DNA of 64,000 nt, taken from Chryseobacterium sp. JUb7 (GTDB lineage: Bacteria > Bacteroidota > Bacteroidia > Flavobacteriales > Weeksellaceae). Made by a program: the position numbers and the translations under genes. The stretch is from contig NZ_JANUFF010000001.1 in NCBI RefSeq assembly GCF_024806495.1, forward strand, positions 620,001 through 684,000, in the 5' to 3' direction. Below, in pieces: positions 50,512 through 60,059 of the stretch (positions within the stretch are counted from its first letter, which is position 1; every line of letters begins with the position of its first letter). The notes beneath the pieces are model-generated. The model worked only from the letters and a program-made list of their open reading frames with translations, did no database searches and was not told the DNA's origin.

Positions 50512-51694
50512 TCCTTTTTTTTCGTAAAAAGGTGTTATATGCAAAATAAACTCCTATTATTGCCAATACAGTACGGGAAATAATCATTGGCATTATAGAT
50601 TTTGATTCTAAAAGACCCACAATTCCGGACATGATAAAGGTGATCATCAACTGCATAAATCCCATCAACGCTGCGGCAGTTCCCCTTCCTTCTTTAAAAG
50701 GCGACAATGCATGCGCCGTCGTAATTGGAAAAAGCAGACCTACAGCAATGAGTGAAATATATAAAACAGCGACTTCAAGACTTACATGAAGTCCACTCAA
50801 TGTTATTATTATATGTAAAAAGCTCATTAAAAAAAGGAGAATGGCAGCTGACAAAAGTATTTTAAAGTCTTTAATTCTCTTCATTAATTTTGGCGTTATA
50901 TAAGCTGCAAAAATAAGTGCCATCGAATTAAAAGCGAATATAAAACTAAACACGACACTGGAAAACCCATGAATCTCCATAAATAACAAAGGCGCATTGG
51001 AAATATAAATAATAAGAGATGCAAACGCCACACTTCCGATAATTGTGTTGTTCATAAAATCTCTATTGGAGATAATCTCTTTTAACTGATTCCCTAACTT
51101 TATTTTGGCTGCGTCCGTTTTCGAAGAGTTGATACTTAAGTTGGTTTCGGGAACATATTTTACAACTAATAGCAATGTCAAGGCTCCTAAAATGCTCAAA
51201 AAACTAAAAGCACTGTTCCATCCCCAAAATCTGAGGAATACACTTCCCAGCAATGGCGCCACAATGGGAGCAATGCCACTGATCTGTGATTGTTTTGAAA
51301 AAATGGTGACTGCTTTTTCTTTGTCATATAAATCAATAACAATAGCTCTTCCGATTACAATTCCGGCGCTCCCTCCAAAAGCCTGGATAAAACGCATTAC
51401 CCACAATACATAAATATTTTCCGTAAAAACAATGGCCACAGCTCCCAAAATAAACAGAAGCAAGCCAAAATACAACATTGGTTTTCTTCCTTTTTTATCT
51501 GATAAAGGTCCCCAAAGCAACTGCCCGATAGCAAATCCTGCAAAAAATATGGAAATAGAAATCTGAATATGTCCGATATCGGTCTGAAATATTTTCGCCA
51601 TCACAGGAAATGCAGGCAAATACAGGTCGATACTTAGAGATTCTAAAGTGTTTAAAAGCGCTAAAATAAATACAATAATACTGAGGTTTCTCAT
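50504..51694 (-). CDS. Bcr/CflA-type multidrug MFS exporter
   Basis: The 396-residue inner-membrane protein has 12 hydrophobic segments and the drug:H+ antiporter pattern: LESLSIDLYLPAFPVMA near the N-terminus, LWGPLSDKKGRKPML in loop 2-3, and FGGSAGIVIGRAIVIDL in helix 4-5. It resembles Bcr/CflA exporters of bicyclomycin or chloramphenicol. It lies downstream of an AraC regulator on the same strand (124 bp), which may control it. Actual substrate unknown. Confidence 0.88.
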   Translation of the reverse strand: MRNLSIIVFILALLNTLESLSIDLYLPAFPVMAKIFQTDIGHIQISISIFFAGFAIGQLLWGPLSDKKGRKPMLYFGLLLFILGAVAIVFTENIYVLWVMRFIQAFGGSAGIVIGRAIVIDLYDKEKAVTIFSKQSQISGIAPIVAPLLGSVFLRFWGWNSAFSFLSILGALTLLLVVKYVPETNLSINSSKTDAAKIKLGNQLKEIISNRDFMNNTIIGSVAFASLIIYISNAPLLFMEIHGFSSVVFSFIFAFNSMALIFAAYITPKLMKRIKDFKILLSAAILLFLMSFLHIIITLSGLHVSLEVAVLYISLIAVGLLFPITTAHALSPFKEGRGTAAALMGFMQLMITFIMSGIVGLLESKSIMPMIISRTVLAIIGVYFAYNTFLRKKRMT

Positions 51695-51818
51695 AAAGAA
51701 TTTTTAAATCATTACCCATCTGAACAATGGATTTACAACGGGCAAAATTCTGATAAAAAGAACGTTCTTTCAATAAAAGAACTGAAGAGATGCCAGCACA
51801 AATTGAGGATTTTCTGAC

Positions 51819-52634
51819 TTAATCTTTACTATTTTTGAATACGTCAGGAGAGTTTCCCGTATGCTTTTTAAAGAAGCGGGAAAAATAAGAAGCATCATTA
51901 AAACCTAACTTAAAAGCCACTTCCTTTACTGTTAAAGCACCAAAGCTCAATTCTCTTTTGGCCTCAAGCAAGAGTCTCTGTACAACCATCTTCTTCACCG
52001 TCGTCCCCCGTGAAAAACGAACAATATCATTAAGATGATGTGTACTCATGTTTAATCTTTCTGCGTAAAACTTCGTTTCTCTCTCGAAAATAAAATGAGT
52101 TTCAATTAATGCATTTAACTGTTGAATCCTAAGCTTATCATTAACTAAAACTTCCTGAGAGTTAAGCTCTTCCGTTATAATGATGCAAAAAGCTTTTAAA
52201 TACGTTTTAATAAGATTCATCCGGGATTTCCCATGATACTCCTGTCCGAGAAGTTTGATAAGGAGCTGGCAGGTTTGTAAATTTTCAGTATTCAGAAAAA
52301 ACGGATGTGCACCAGCGGTTAAAAGAGTTTCAGTTTCACAAACCTCTTTAAAAATCTCTCTGCTTATAGCAAAAACATAGCCTTTCTCACCCTGCAGCTT
52401 CATATTGAATACCTGTCCGGGCGCAATAATACAGATTTGGTTATTTTTAAGTTGATATCTTTCAAAGTCAAGTTCCAGAAAACTTGTATCTTTAACTTCA
52501 CTGAACCACAAAATTTCAAAAAAGTTATGACGATGGATATCATGAAAATTTTCAGGATGTCCTGTTTCTAATGTTGTGAACTGAAAATCCTGATAGGAAA
52601 GATTATGAATAGGAATCTCTTTTTCCTGACTCAT
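51819..52634 (-). CDS. AraC-family transcriptional regulator
   Basis: The 271-residue protein has a cupin-like sensing domain (about 20-110) and an AraC HTH pair at the C-terminus (about 170-268), with the conserved VAFKLGFNDASYFSRFFKKHTGNSP. It starts 6 bp after the rsgA stop and precedes the exporter gene, a likely target. The effector is unknown. Confidence 0.9.
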   Translation of the reverse strand: MSQEKEIPIHNLSYQDFQFTTLETGHPENFHDIHRHNFFEILWFSEVKDTSFLELDFERYQLKNNQICIIAPGQVFNMKLQGEKGYVFAISREIFKEVCETETLLTAGAHPFFLNTENLQTCQLLIKLLGQEYHGKSRMNLIKTYLKAFCIIITEELNSQEVLVNDKLRIQQLNALIETHFIFERETKFYAERLNMSTHHLNDIVRFSRGTTVKKMVVQRLLLEAKRELSFGALTVKEVAFKLGFNDASYFSRFFKKHTGNSPDVFKNSKD

Positions 52635-52640
52635 AGAAGT

Positions 52641-53567
52641 TTATTTTTGAGAAGCCTCTTCCGCTTCATCCATCAGTTTAATATAGGTTGCATACCGGGA
52701 ATGCTGAATCTCACCTGTTTCCAGTGCATCAAGCACTGCACATTTGGGCTCATTGATATGAAGGCAGTTGTGAAATTTACATTCTTCCCTTTTTTTGAAA
52801 ATTTCCGGAAAATAATGCTGAACTTCTTCTTTTTCAATATCAATCATCGCAAATTCACGTACTCCGGGAGTATCAATTACATTTCCTCCAAAATCCCAGA
52901 AATGCATCTGCGCAAAAGTAGTGGTATGTTTTCCTTTTAAATGAGTATCTGAAATCTCAGAAGTTTTTAAATTCAGATTGGGCTGCAGTGCGTTTACCAA
53001 AGTCGATTTCCCACATCCTGAGTGTCCGAAAAAAACAGATGTTTTATCTTTCAGAAGATCCTGAAGCTGATCAAGATTTAATTTTGAATATGAAGAAATT
53101 TCTAGAGACTCATACCCTATTTCCTGATAAAGAAATTCTATATCTTTTACAATCTCAATTTCTTCCTCATGCAGAACATCAATTTTGTTGAATAAAATTA
53201 ATGGGGTAATGTTATAAGCTTCGCAACATGCTAAAAACCGGTCAAGAAATCCCAGTGAAGTTTCCGGATGTTTCAGTGTAAAAATAAAACATGCCAGATC
53301 TATATTTGAAGCAATGATGTGCGCTTCTTTCGAAAGGTTTACAGATTTTCTGATCAGGTAATTTCTGCGCGGATCTATCTTCGTAATCCAGGCGATATCA
53401 TCCTGTTCCAATTGAAATTCAACAAAATCACCTACAGCAAGAGGATTGGTCAGTCTCGTTTTTATTAACTTGAATTTACCGCGAATTCTGGCTTCAAAAA
53501 TTTTATCTGTTTCCATTTCTAAAACCTGATACCAACTTCCCGTAGATTTAATGATTTTTCCTTTCAT
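52641..53567 (-). CDS. rsgA: ribosome small-subunit GTPase RsgA
   Basis: The 308-residue circularly permuted GTPase matures the 30S subunit. An OB domain (about 1-65) is followed by the permuted G motifs: NKID (G4), GHSGCGKSTLVNAL (G1) and DTPGVREF (G3). The C-terminal zinc finger has CKFHNCLHINEPKC. Length is normal. A TATATTTG on the minus strand (53589-53582) sits 14 nt before the ATG. Confidence 0.95.
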   Translation of the reverse strand: MKGKIIKSTGSWYQVLEMETDKIFEARIRGKFKLIKTRLTNPLAVGDFVEFQLEQDDIAWITKIDPRRNYLIRKSVNLSKEAHIIASNIDLACFIFTLKHPETSLGFLDRFLACCEAYNITPLILFNKIDVLHEEEIEIVKDIEFLYQEIGYESLEISSYSKLNLDQLQDLLKDKTSVFFGHSGCGKSTLVNALQPNLNLKTSEISDTHLKGKHTTTFAQMHFWDFGGNVIDTPGVREFAMIDIEKEEVQHYFPEIFKKREECKFHNCLHINEPKCAVLDALETGEIQHSRYATYIKLMDEAEEASQK

Positions 53568-53597
53568 ATTTTAAGATGCTGCAAATATAAGCAATTA

Positions 53598-53667
53598 GGG
53601 CTTAGGTTGTAGGACTTAGTTGATTTCATCCTGTAAAATCATACCCTAAATCCTATTCCCCAAGCCC
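53598..53667. repeat. word-built imperfect inverted repeat
   Basis: Arms 53598-53619 and 53646-53667 match 17 of 22 as an inverted repeat, both made of words such as GGGCTTAGG and CTAAATCC. It lies upstream of rsgA and belongs in style with the repeats at 43711 and 46146. Confidence 0.55.
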
Positions 53668-53693
53668 TTCTAACTACTATTATTTTTTAAAGA

Positions 53694-54773
53694 TTATCTG
53701 TCGATCATGATACTGTTCTGTACCTCAATAGATTCTTCATGAATTGCTTTGAAAACTTTTTCTATAAAATCCTGAGACATGCCTGTTTCCCTGGCTTTCT
53801 GAGTCGCATATTCCGTAATAACTTTCCAACGTTCCGGCTGGAAGATTGCGATATCATTCTCTTTTTTAAGCTTACCTATTTTCTCTGAAATTTTCATTCT
53901 TTGTGAAAGAAGCTCAATTAACTGGAAATCGATGTCAGAAATCAGCGTTCTGTGTCTTCCCATATCTCCCTCAAAACCTGCAAAACCTGTATTTCTAACT
54001 TTCAGATTAGAGATTAATTCTGCCAAAACTTCCGGTGTAATTTGCTGTGAAGCATCACTCCATGCTTCATCTGGATTGCAATGTGTTTCGATAATTGCTC
54101 CCTGGTAACCTACGTTTAGCGCTTCCTGGGTAATATCTGCCAGGCCTGTTCTGTTTCCGCAAATATGAGAAGGATCAATCAGCATCGGAATATTCGGAAA
54201 CTGGCTTTTGAAGTCTAATGCAATCTGCCAGTTTGGATTATTTCTGTATTTCGTTTTCTGGTAAGTAGAGAAACCTCTGTGGATGACCCCTAAATTTTTA
54301 ATATCCTGTCCCAGAAGTCTTTCCAAAGCACCTATCCATAATGCTAAATCCGGGTTTACAGGATTTTTAACAAGAACGGTTTTGTCTGTTCCTCTCAATG
54401 CCATTGCAATTTCCTGGACGGTAAAAGGATTCACGGTAGAACGTGCACCAATCCAAAGGATATCTACATCGGCTTCCAGGGCAGCAAAAACATGGTGTGC
54501 ATTAGCTACTTCAGTTGCCGTTTTGAAACCGTATTCTTCTTTTACTTTTTTTAACCAGTTTAAACCGATCACTCCCACTCCTTCAAATCCGTTCGGTTTT
54601 GTACGCGGTTTCCAGATTCCAGCACGGAAAATAGGAACACTGGCATTGGTATCTTTTATCCTTTTTGCGGTCTCCAGCATCTGAGCTTCACTTTCCGCGC
54701 TACATGGTCCTGCAATCATCATGGGTTGTGAAAACTCATTGATCCAGTCGTTTTTCAAATCTTTTAAATTCAT
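53694..54773 (-). CDS. bifunctional DAHP synthase / chorismate mutase
   Basis: The 359-residue protein fuses two enzymes of aromatic amino acid synthesis. Residues of about 1-255 are a DAHP synthase of the KDO8P-like subgroup (MMIAGPCSAES, RAGIWKPRTKPNGFEG, IDPSHICGNR). Residues of about 270-355 are an AroQ-type chorismate mutase (DIDFQLIELLSQRMKISEKIGKLKK). This domain order is usual in Bacteroidota, where the mutase domain also provides feedback control of the synthase. Often annotated aroA or aroF. Confidence 0.93.
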   Translation of the reverse strand: MNLKDLKNDWINEFSQPMMIAGPCSAESEAQMLETAKRIKDTNASVPIFRAGIWKPRTKPNGFEGVGVIGLNWLKKVKEEYGFKTATEVANAHHVFAALEADVDILWIGARSTVNPFTVQEIAMALRGTDKTVLVKNPVNPDLALWIGALERLLGQDIKNLGVIHRGFSTYQKTKYRNNPNWQIALDFKSQFPNIPMLIDPSHICGNRTGLADITQEALNVGYQGAIIETHCNPDEAWSDASQQITPEVLAELISNLKVRNTGFAGFEGDMGRHRTLISDIDFQLIELLSQRMKISEKIGKLKKENDIAIFQPERWKVITEYATQKARETGMSQDFIEKVFKAIHEESIEVQNSIMIDR

Positions 54774-54908
54774 ATCAATAATTTTTTTATTTATTCTTTA
54801 TTTTAAAATTAAACACAAATAATTCTTGCATTATAAAATTTACTTTACAATTCTTTCAAAAAAATGCCGTTAAAGTTTTAAAGGAATCAGGAAATAATAA
54901 AAGAAGGT

Positions 54909-55058
54909 TTATGTATTCCTGTATTTTTTGAGAAAGAAATTTAAATTAGCTGTACCAATAAAATCGGTAATAACTTTTAAAATTTCTTTGATAACTAAAC
55001 GAAAAGCCAAAATAACCGCTAAAATAATTAGCAGTTGCAAAACCAAAAAGGTTTCCAT
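54909..55058 (-). CDS. small membrane protein (49 residues)
   Basis: A 49-codon frame begins at the ATG at 55058 and ends at TAA 54909. It has one hydrophobic helix (about 4-23, LVLQLLIILAVILAF) followed by an amphipathic, basic tail ending KKYRNT. It lies in the 536-bp gap between the DAHP synthase gene and dnaX; the rest of the gap (54774-54908, 55059-55309) shows only AT-rich sequence. No family is recognised. The coding-like codon choice and single-helix design support a real gene, but it is short. Confidence 0.5.
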   Translation of the reverse strand: METFLVLQLLIILAVILAFRLVIKEILKVITDFIGTANLNFFLKKYRNT

Positions 55059-55309
55059 AATTGGACTTATGTGAGATAAATTTTTCCACTTTTATACTGT
55101 GAATCGTCTATTCAAGCTTTTCGAATGATGATTTGTTTTTGTCAGAAAATGATTTTTCGTACAAATATTTGACAAATATATAAAATTTATTTAAATATTT
55201 AATTTTTTGATAATATTAAATCGATGTTAAAAAATAAAAAAATTGGATATCAATAAATAGAAAATGAGTAAGCGTCTGATTTTCCACAAATTATATACTT
55301 TCCTAAAAA

Positions 55310-57003
55310 TTAAGTCAGATCAAACTTCATTAAATCATCCAAATCTTTCAATAATGGATTTTTTTCGATGAATTTTTCGAAGACTTTTCTTTTAGTCATG
55401 ACTTCGATTTTAAGATTTTCAAAATCTCTTTTGTATTCAATTTCGATTGAGAAATTATGGACTTTCGTTTTAAAATGATTGAAAAACTCCCTGCTGACCT
55501 TATCGAACTCCACTTTTGCAGAATCTGAGGGATATAAAACTGTAATCAGATTTTCAGTAGATTTTATAAGCTTAAAGCCTTTTATGGCATTAAAAACAAA
55601 GGTATCTTTTCTTTGAAGCTGTTTTAGTAAAAGAGTCCATTCCTGTTGTAAATCGGTTTCTGTAAAATGATTCTGAGGCAGGTTATCGGTTTTTACCGTA
55701 GCTTTTTCTTCAACTTCTACTTTATCTTCTTTATTGATAAAAGAATTGATACTGAAACCGGTAGAAATTCCGGATCTCGATAAAGGTTTGGATGTTTTTT
55801 TGATTTCCTGAGGAGCGGGTTCTGCAGGAGCTGGTTTCTCAATTATCTCTGCCTTTTTTTCCTGAGGTTTCGGAGCAATATTTACTTCCTGCTTTTCGCT
55901 AAGAAACGGTGCTAGTATTAAGAACTTTTTTTTTTTGTAACGTCTCCATTAGCCGTCAAAGAAGCCAATTGCATCAATGCAATTTCTACCGTAAGTCTTG
56001 GGTTTTTAGAATTCTTATAATTGATGTCTGCATGATTACAAATCTCAATGGCATCAATCAGCTGCTGAGCATTCCATTTCTGGGCCTGCTGCACAAACTT
56101 TACTTTAGTCTGCTCCCCTACTTCAATGAGTTCTATCGTAGATTCGTTCTGGGCCATCATTAAATCTCTGAAATGATTTCCGAGACCGGCAATGAAAATA
56201 TGAGGATCAAAGCCTTTTTTTACAATTTCATTAAAGGCAAAAAGCACTTCAGGAATCTTATTCTCTTTGGCCAGATCTACCATCGTAAGATATTGATCGT
56301 AATCCAGAATATTTAATACCTCTGCCGCTTTGGCCAGTGTGATATTTTTTTGGGAAAATGTCGAAAGCCTGTCAAAAATCGACAGTGCATCTCTCAGTGC
56401 TCCGTCGGCTTTCTGAGCAATCAGATACAGCGCATCATCTTCGTACTGAATATTTTCTTTCTGAGCAATCGTTTTTAAATGCCCCTGAATATTTTCAATG
56501 GTAATTCTTTTGAAATCATAGATCTGACAACGCGATAAAATCGTAGGAATGATTTTATGCTTTTCTGTCGTTGCCAAAATGAAAATAGCATGAGCAGGCG
56601 GTTCCTCAAGTGTTTTAAGGAAAGCATTGAAGGCAGCAGAAGACAGCATATGAACCTCATCGATAATATACACTTTGTATTTACCTACTTGGGGTGCGAA
56701 GCGTACCTGATCTATCAATTCACGAATGTCATCAACAGAGTTATTGGACGCGGCATCTAATTCATAGATGTTATAAGCAAAGCCGTCTTCTGAAACGGAA
56801 CCGTCTTTTTCATTAATTTTTCTGGCCAAAATTCTGGCGCAGGTAGTTTTTCCTACTCCACGGGGTCCGCAAAACAGTAAGGCCTGAGCCAACTGGTTTT
56901 CTTCAATAGCATGTTCTAAAGTATCCGTAACATGGGATTGCCCAACAACAGTGTCAAACTCCTGAGGGCGATATTTTCTTGCAGATACGATGAAATTTTC
57001 CAT
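55310..57003 (-). CDS. dnaX: DNA polymerase III gamma/tau, requires frameshift for tau
   Basis: The clamp-loader ATPase starts at 57003. Walker A GPRGVGKT is at 46-53 and Walker B DEVH at 115-118. The usual four-cysteine zinc site is absent (NEKDGSVSEDG there), a known variant in this phylum. The zero frame stops at 55918 after KKKSS (361 residues, gamma-like). After a -1 shift on the A11 run (55926-55936 on this strand), the frame stays open to 55310, giving about 564 residues with a Pro/Lys/Glu-rich linker and a C-terminal tau domain. The tail frame has no credible start of its own, so I treat both as one gene. Confidence 0.9.
55926..55947 (-). promoter_or_regulatory. programmed frameshift/slippage site in dnaX
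   Basis: On the minus strand: GGAG (55947-55944), 7 nt, then 11 consecutive A (55936-55926), then GTTC. Zero-frame codons are ACA AAA AAA AAA AGT TCT TAA. Slipping back one base, or inserting one A in the mRNA, gives the tau frame AAG TTC TTA. The upstream GGAG copies the Shine-Dalgarno-like stimulator known at dnaX sites. Confidence 0.7.
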
Positions 57004-57029
57004 TGCCCAAAAGTAAGAAATATAGTTCT

Positions 57030-57056
57030 AATTTGAAAATATAAAGTTTTCAAATT
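57030..57056. repeat. short inverted repeat upstream of dnaX
   Basis: AATTTGAAAA pairs with TTTTCAAATT around TATAAAG. The arm word is the same as in the 26479 repeat. It might terminate the TetR-SPT transcript poorly or be another intergenic repeat. Confidence 0.5.
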
Positions 57057-57104
57057 TTGTTTAAAATATCATTTTTCTGAACATTGGAAAATTTCCACGC
57101 GATT

Positions 57105-57731
57105 TTATTTTTTCTGATAAGCAAAGTCAATCAACTCAACGATTGCTTTCTCAACTTCCTGTCTACCTTCATCAGTTTTCATGTCTATACCACAGAATTT
57201 GTTGGCATTATACCCTGTGTACAGATTTAAATAATAAGCCCCGGAAATGATCAAAGCCATAATAGCCCTGTATCTTGTAGCATCTTCGCCAAAATAAGGA
57301 TCGGTGATGTTTTCAAACAGCATACCTCCCGCTTCTTCGCGTTGTTCAACTAATTTTCTAAGAATTGGCTTACTTTCAGAAAGCTCCCAAAGAATGATTT
57401 TTTGAAGTTCTTTATTTTTCTTTAAACTTTCGAATTGGTTCAATACCGCCAATTTAGAAAGTTCCTGACCTCCATCTGAAAGATCTACTTCAACATTCTG
57501 ATTGATTTTGCTCCAATAATCCTGAGATCTGATATATTCATCAATCAGTTTTTCGGTGCTTCCAAAATATTCATAAATAAGTTTTTTATCAAAACCGGCA
57601 ACGGCCGCAATTTTACTTACTTTAAGACCTGAATAACCTTTAACTCTTAAAATTTTTCCAACGGCTGCAAGGAGCTTTTGTTTGGTTTTTTCCTTATCCC
57701 TTATCGGGCCTTGCACTACTTTTCTAGGCAT
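57105..57731 (-). CDS. TetR-family transcriptional regulator
   Basis: The 208-residue protein has an N-terminal TetR HTH (about 15-60: VGKILRVKGYSGLKVSKIAAVAG region) and a helical ligand-binding C-terminal domain. It begins 6 bp after the alpha-oxoamine synthase gene, so the two form an operon, and it may regulate lipid-base synthesis in response to acyl chains. The effector is not known. Confidence 0.9.
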   Translation of the reverse strand: MPRKVVQGPIRDKEKTKQKLLAAVGKILRVKGYSGLKVSKIAAVAGFDKKLIYEYFGSTEKLIDEYIRSQDYWSKINQNVEVDLSDGGQELSKLAVLNQFESLKKNKELQKIILWELSESKPILRKLVEQREEAGGMLFENITDPYFGEDATRYRAIMALIISGAYYLNLYTGYNANKFCGIDMKTDEGRQEVEKAIVELIDFAYQKK

Positions 57732-57737
57732 ATAATA

Positions 57738-58994
57738 TTATTTTTTTGCAATATGCAATTTATTGTTTATATCTTCAAACGCATTGAGCGTTTTATCAAG
57801 ATGTTCTTTTTCATGTCTGGCCATTACACTCATCCTGATACGTGCGTCTTTTCTTGGTACGGCAGGATACAAAATAGGGTTTGTATAGATTCCTCTTTCT
57901 ATTAGTAGCCTTCCTACGTCACCTGTTACATACGGATCACCTATTTTTACCGGAACAATTGCTGAACAGGTAGTTCCTGTATCCAATCCGAGCTCATTTA
58001 ATCCTTTTTTGAAATAATTAATATTCCACCAAAGCTTTTCTCTCCATTCAGGTTCTTCATCAATCAGATCAATTGCTTTTATGATTCCTAATGATGAAGG
58101 CGGCGCTGTTGCCGAAAAAATCTGCTGACGTGACTGAAATCTTATAAGAGCAGTTATTTTTTTATCTGCAATTACATATCCACCCAGGTTTCCGAATGTT
58201 TTACTGAATGTTCCGGTGATAATATCTACCTTATCCAACAAATCGGTGTCTTCCAAAGTTCCTCTACCTGTTTTCCCAAGAATGCCAACACCATGTACAT
58301 CATCTACCATCAGGAAAGCATTATACTTCTTTACCAGTGTATAAATCTCTTTTACATGAGAAGTATCACCATCCTGGGAGTACACACCATCGATCACCAC
58401 TAGCTTTGTACGGTATTCGCCTTCTGATATCTTCAAAATGTGTTCCAAAGCTTCCAAATTATTATGAGGAAATGTCTTTTTATTGGTATAAGCACATCCC
58501 TCATGTACACTCGCATGTACAGCCATGTCTAAAATAGCAATATCCTCCTTCTGCATTAAAGCCTGCAATGTCGCACTATTAGCGGTATATCCCGTTGTGA
58601 AAATAGCTGCCTCCTCTTCTTTTCTTCCAAAAAAGGTAGCAATTTTTTTCTCCAGCTTATTATGATAGTCAAAATAACCTCCAATAAGCGGTGTTGCCCC
58701 TGTTCCAGTACCATATTTCTCAATCCCTTCTATAGCAGCCTGTTTTACTTTGGGGTGCTGGGTAAATCCTAAATAATCACTGGAAACAAAACTTACGTAA
58801 TCTTTTTCCTGATTTCTGATATTTACATTCACTACAGAGTTGGTACCTGTGGTATTTTTAAGTCTGTAATTCATGTGGCCATTTGACTTCATATGATCCA
58901 GGAACTCATAAAAAATCTCTGCTCTTTGAGATATATTATGGTCCGGAATATTCTCGAAATCCTTAAATGTTGCTGTTGTAAAGTCTATGCTCAT
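57738..58994 (-). CDS. alpha-oxoamine synthase (serine palmitoyltransferase or cysteate acyltransferase type)
   Basis: The 418-residue PLP enzyme joins an acyl-CoA with an amino acid and loses CO2. Visible are the stacking histidine in DMAVHASVHEG, the DDVHGVGILG aspartate, and the PLP lysine in GTFSKTFGNLGGYV. In flavobacteria such enzymes start sphingolipid synthesis (from serine) or the sulfonolipid capnine (from cysteate); Chryseobacterium is known for sulfonolipids. An extended N-terminus of about 60 residues precedes the core. A -7 element lies 29 nt upstream. Acyl and amino acid substrates are not determined here; 8-amino-7-oxononanoate synthase is less likely. Confidence 0.85.
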   Translation of the reverse strand: MSIDFTTATFKDFENIPDHNISQRAEIFYEFLDHMKSNGHMNYRLKNTTGTNSVVNVNIRNQEKDYVSFVSSDYLGFTQHPKVKQAAIEGIEKYGTGTGATPLIGGYFDYHNKLEKKIATFFGRKEEEAAIFTTGYTANSATLQALMQKEDIAILDMAVHASVHEGCAYTNKKTFPHNNLEALEHILKISEGEYRTKLVVIDGVYSQDGDTSHVKEIYTLVKKYNAFLMVDDVHGVGILGKTGRGTLEDTDLLDKVDIITGTFSKTFGNLGGYVIADKKITALIRFQSRQQIFSATAPPSSLGIIKAIDLIDEEPEWREKLWWNINYFKKGLNELGLDTGTTCSAIVPVKIGDPYVTGDVGRLLIERGIYTNPILYPAVPRKDARIRMSVMARHEKEHLDKTLNAFEDINNKLHIAKK

Positions 58995-59295
58995 CCTTAA
59001 TTATTTTAGTTGTTTGAAGAAACAAATATATGACTAATAAGCGGGTGAAGCTTTTAATTTTTAATTAAAATTTATTATGCATACAACATTTAAATCATAT
59101 GAGCTGAAAATCAATTTATTTCGCACACAATAGTGAATTTTATTATCTATTCTCAATCATGGAATTATTTTTAATGATTATCTATTAAATTTAATAAAAA
59201 GAATATTACGTTACTATTATTAAGAAAAGAAAATATTCATTATGAATATAACAAATTAGTTTACAGCAAATTAAATTACACAAGAAACGTCAATA
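58995..59295. other. intergenic region with synthase promoter
   Basis: This 301-bp AT-rich gap holds a TATATTTG -7 element on the minus strand (59030-59023), 28 nt before the synthase ATG. Past 59040 I see no gene or hairpin of note. Confidence 0.55.
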
Positions 59296-60039
59296 TTAAC
59301 AAAAATTATCATTGAAAGCCTGTACGGAGTTCTTCACCTTCAGTTTTTCAAGAATATTTTGCCGGTGCCGGCTCACTGTATTGATACTTATTGAAAGAAA
59401 ATCTGCAATTTCTTTACTCGTGAAGCCTTCTCCTACATACTTTAAAACCTCCAGTTCTCTCACCGATAAAATATTTTTAAAGTTTAATCTATCCTCTATC
59501 AGCACATCTCCTTTTATCGAGTTTACAATTAAGAATTCGGGTGTCATGCCCGAAGACTGATCAATCGAAACAGTATAAAGACAAAGGGCAAATCTCAGCT
59601 TTTCATTTTCCGGAGAATAAATATAAAACATTTTGTGCTGAACGAATGTATACTGATCATTTTTATCCTTCATCCGGATCCGGGACAAAACATGATAAGC
59701 AGAACGTTCTGTACTCTTCAAAGAATCTATCATCTTAAAAAAACGCAGTTCATGAATATACTTTTTAAGTTTATCATCCGGGTGAATTTTTTTCAGAATC
59801 TCTTCCTCCCATATAGATTGGATCTCCATCGGATTATCTTTAAATTTTAAGCCCAACACTTCTGCAGTTTCCGAAGAATAAACATAGCTTTTATTTTCCT
59901 GCATATCGCTGAGTACTGCAACAGCATTTTCGAGCTGAGTATACATCAATGCAGCCTGTTTGTAGATACCAATATCTAAACTACAGATTTTCAAACCCTT
60001 ATTCAGTAATGTTTTATTGAGTTTTTCTACGATCTCCAT
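59296..60039 (-). CDS. LuxR-family regulator with PAS-like sensor
   Basis: The 247-residue protein has a PAS-like sensing domain (about 30-165) and a C-terminal LuxR HTH (about 185-245: LSVRELEVLKYVGEGFTSKE and SINTVSRHRQNILEKLKVKN). It lacks a phosphoacceptor receiver domain, so it is probably switched by a bound ligand. It diverges from the DUF1349 gene across 84 bp, including that gene's promoter, and may control it. Confidence 0.88.
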   Translation of the reverse strand: MEIVEKLNKTLLNKGLKICSLDIGIYKQAALMYTQLENAVAVLSDMQENKSYVYSSETAEVLGLKFKDNPMEIQSIWEEEILKKIHPDDKLKKYIHELRFFKMIDSLKSTERSAYHVLSRIRMKDKNDQYTFVQHKMFYIYSPENEKLRFALCLYTVSIDQSSGMTPEFLIVNSIKGDVLIEDRLNFKNILSVRELEVLKYVGEGFTSKEIADFLSISINTVSRHRQNILEKLKVKNSVQAFNDNFC

Positions 60040-60059
60040 AAAATGGTTATTTATAAGTA

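Noticed and set aside
51495..51773. 92-codon minus-strand frame overlapping the start of the exporter
   Set aside because: Different frame of the same gene, low-complexity cysteine-rich translation, no start context.
54283..54684. Plus-strand frame of 133 codons inside the DAHP synthase gene
   Set aside because: Antisense shadow of a strongly identified gene; no family resemblance.
55310..55513. A stand-alone 67-codon gene starting at GTG 55513 (minus)
   Set aside because: The same frame is open back to the A11 run and its content is the tau tail; a GTG start in mid-domain is not credible.
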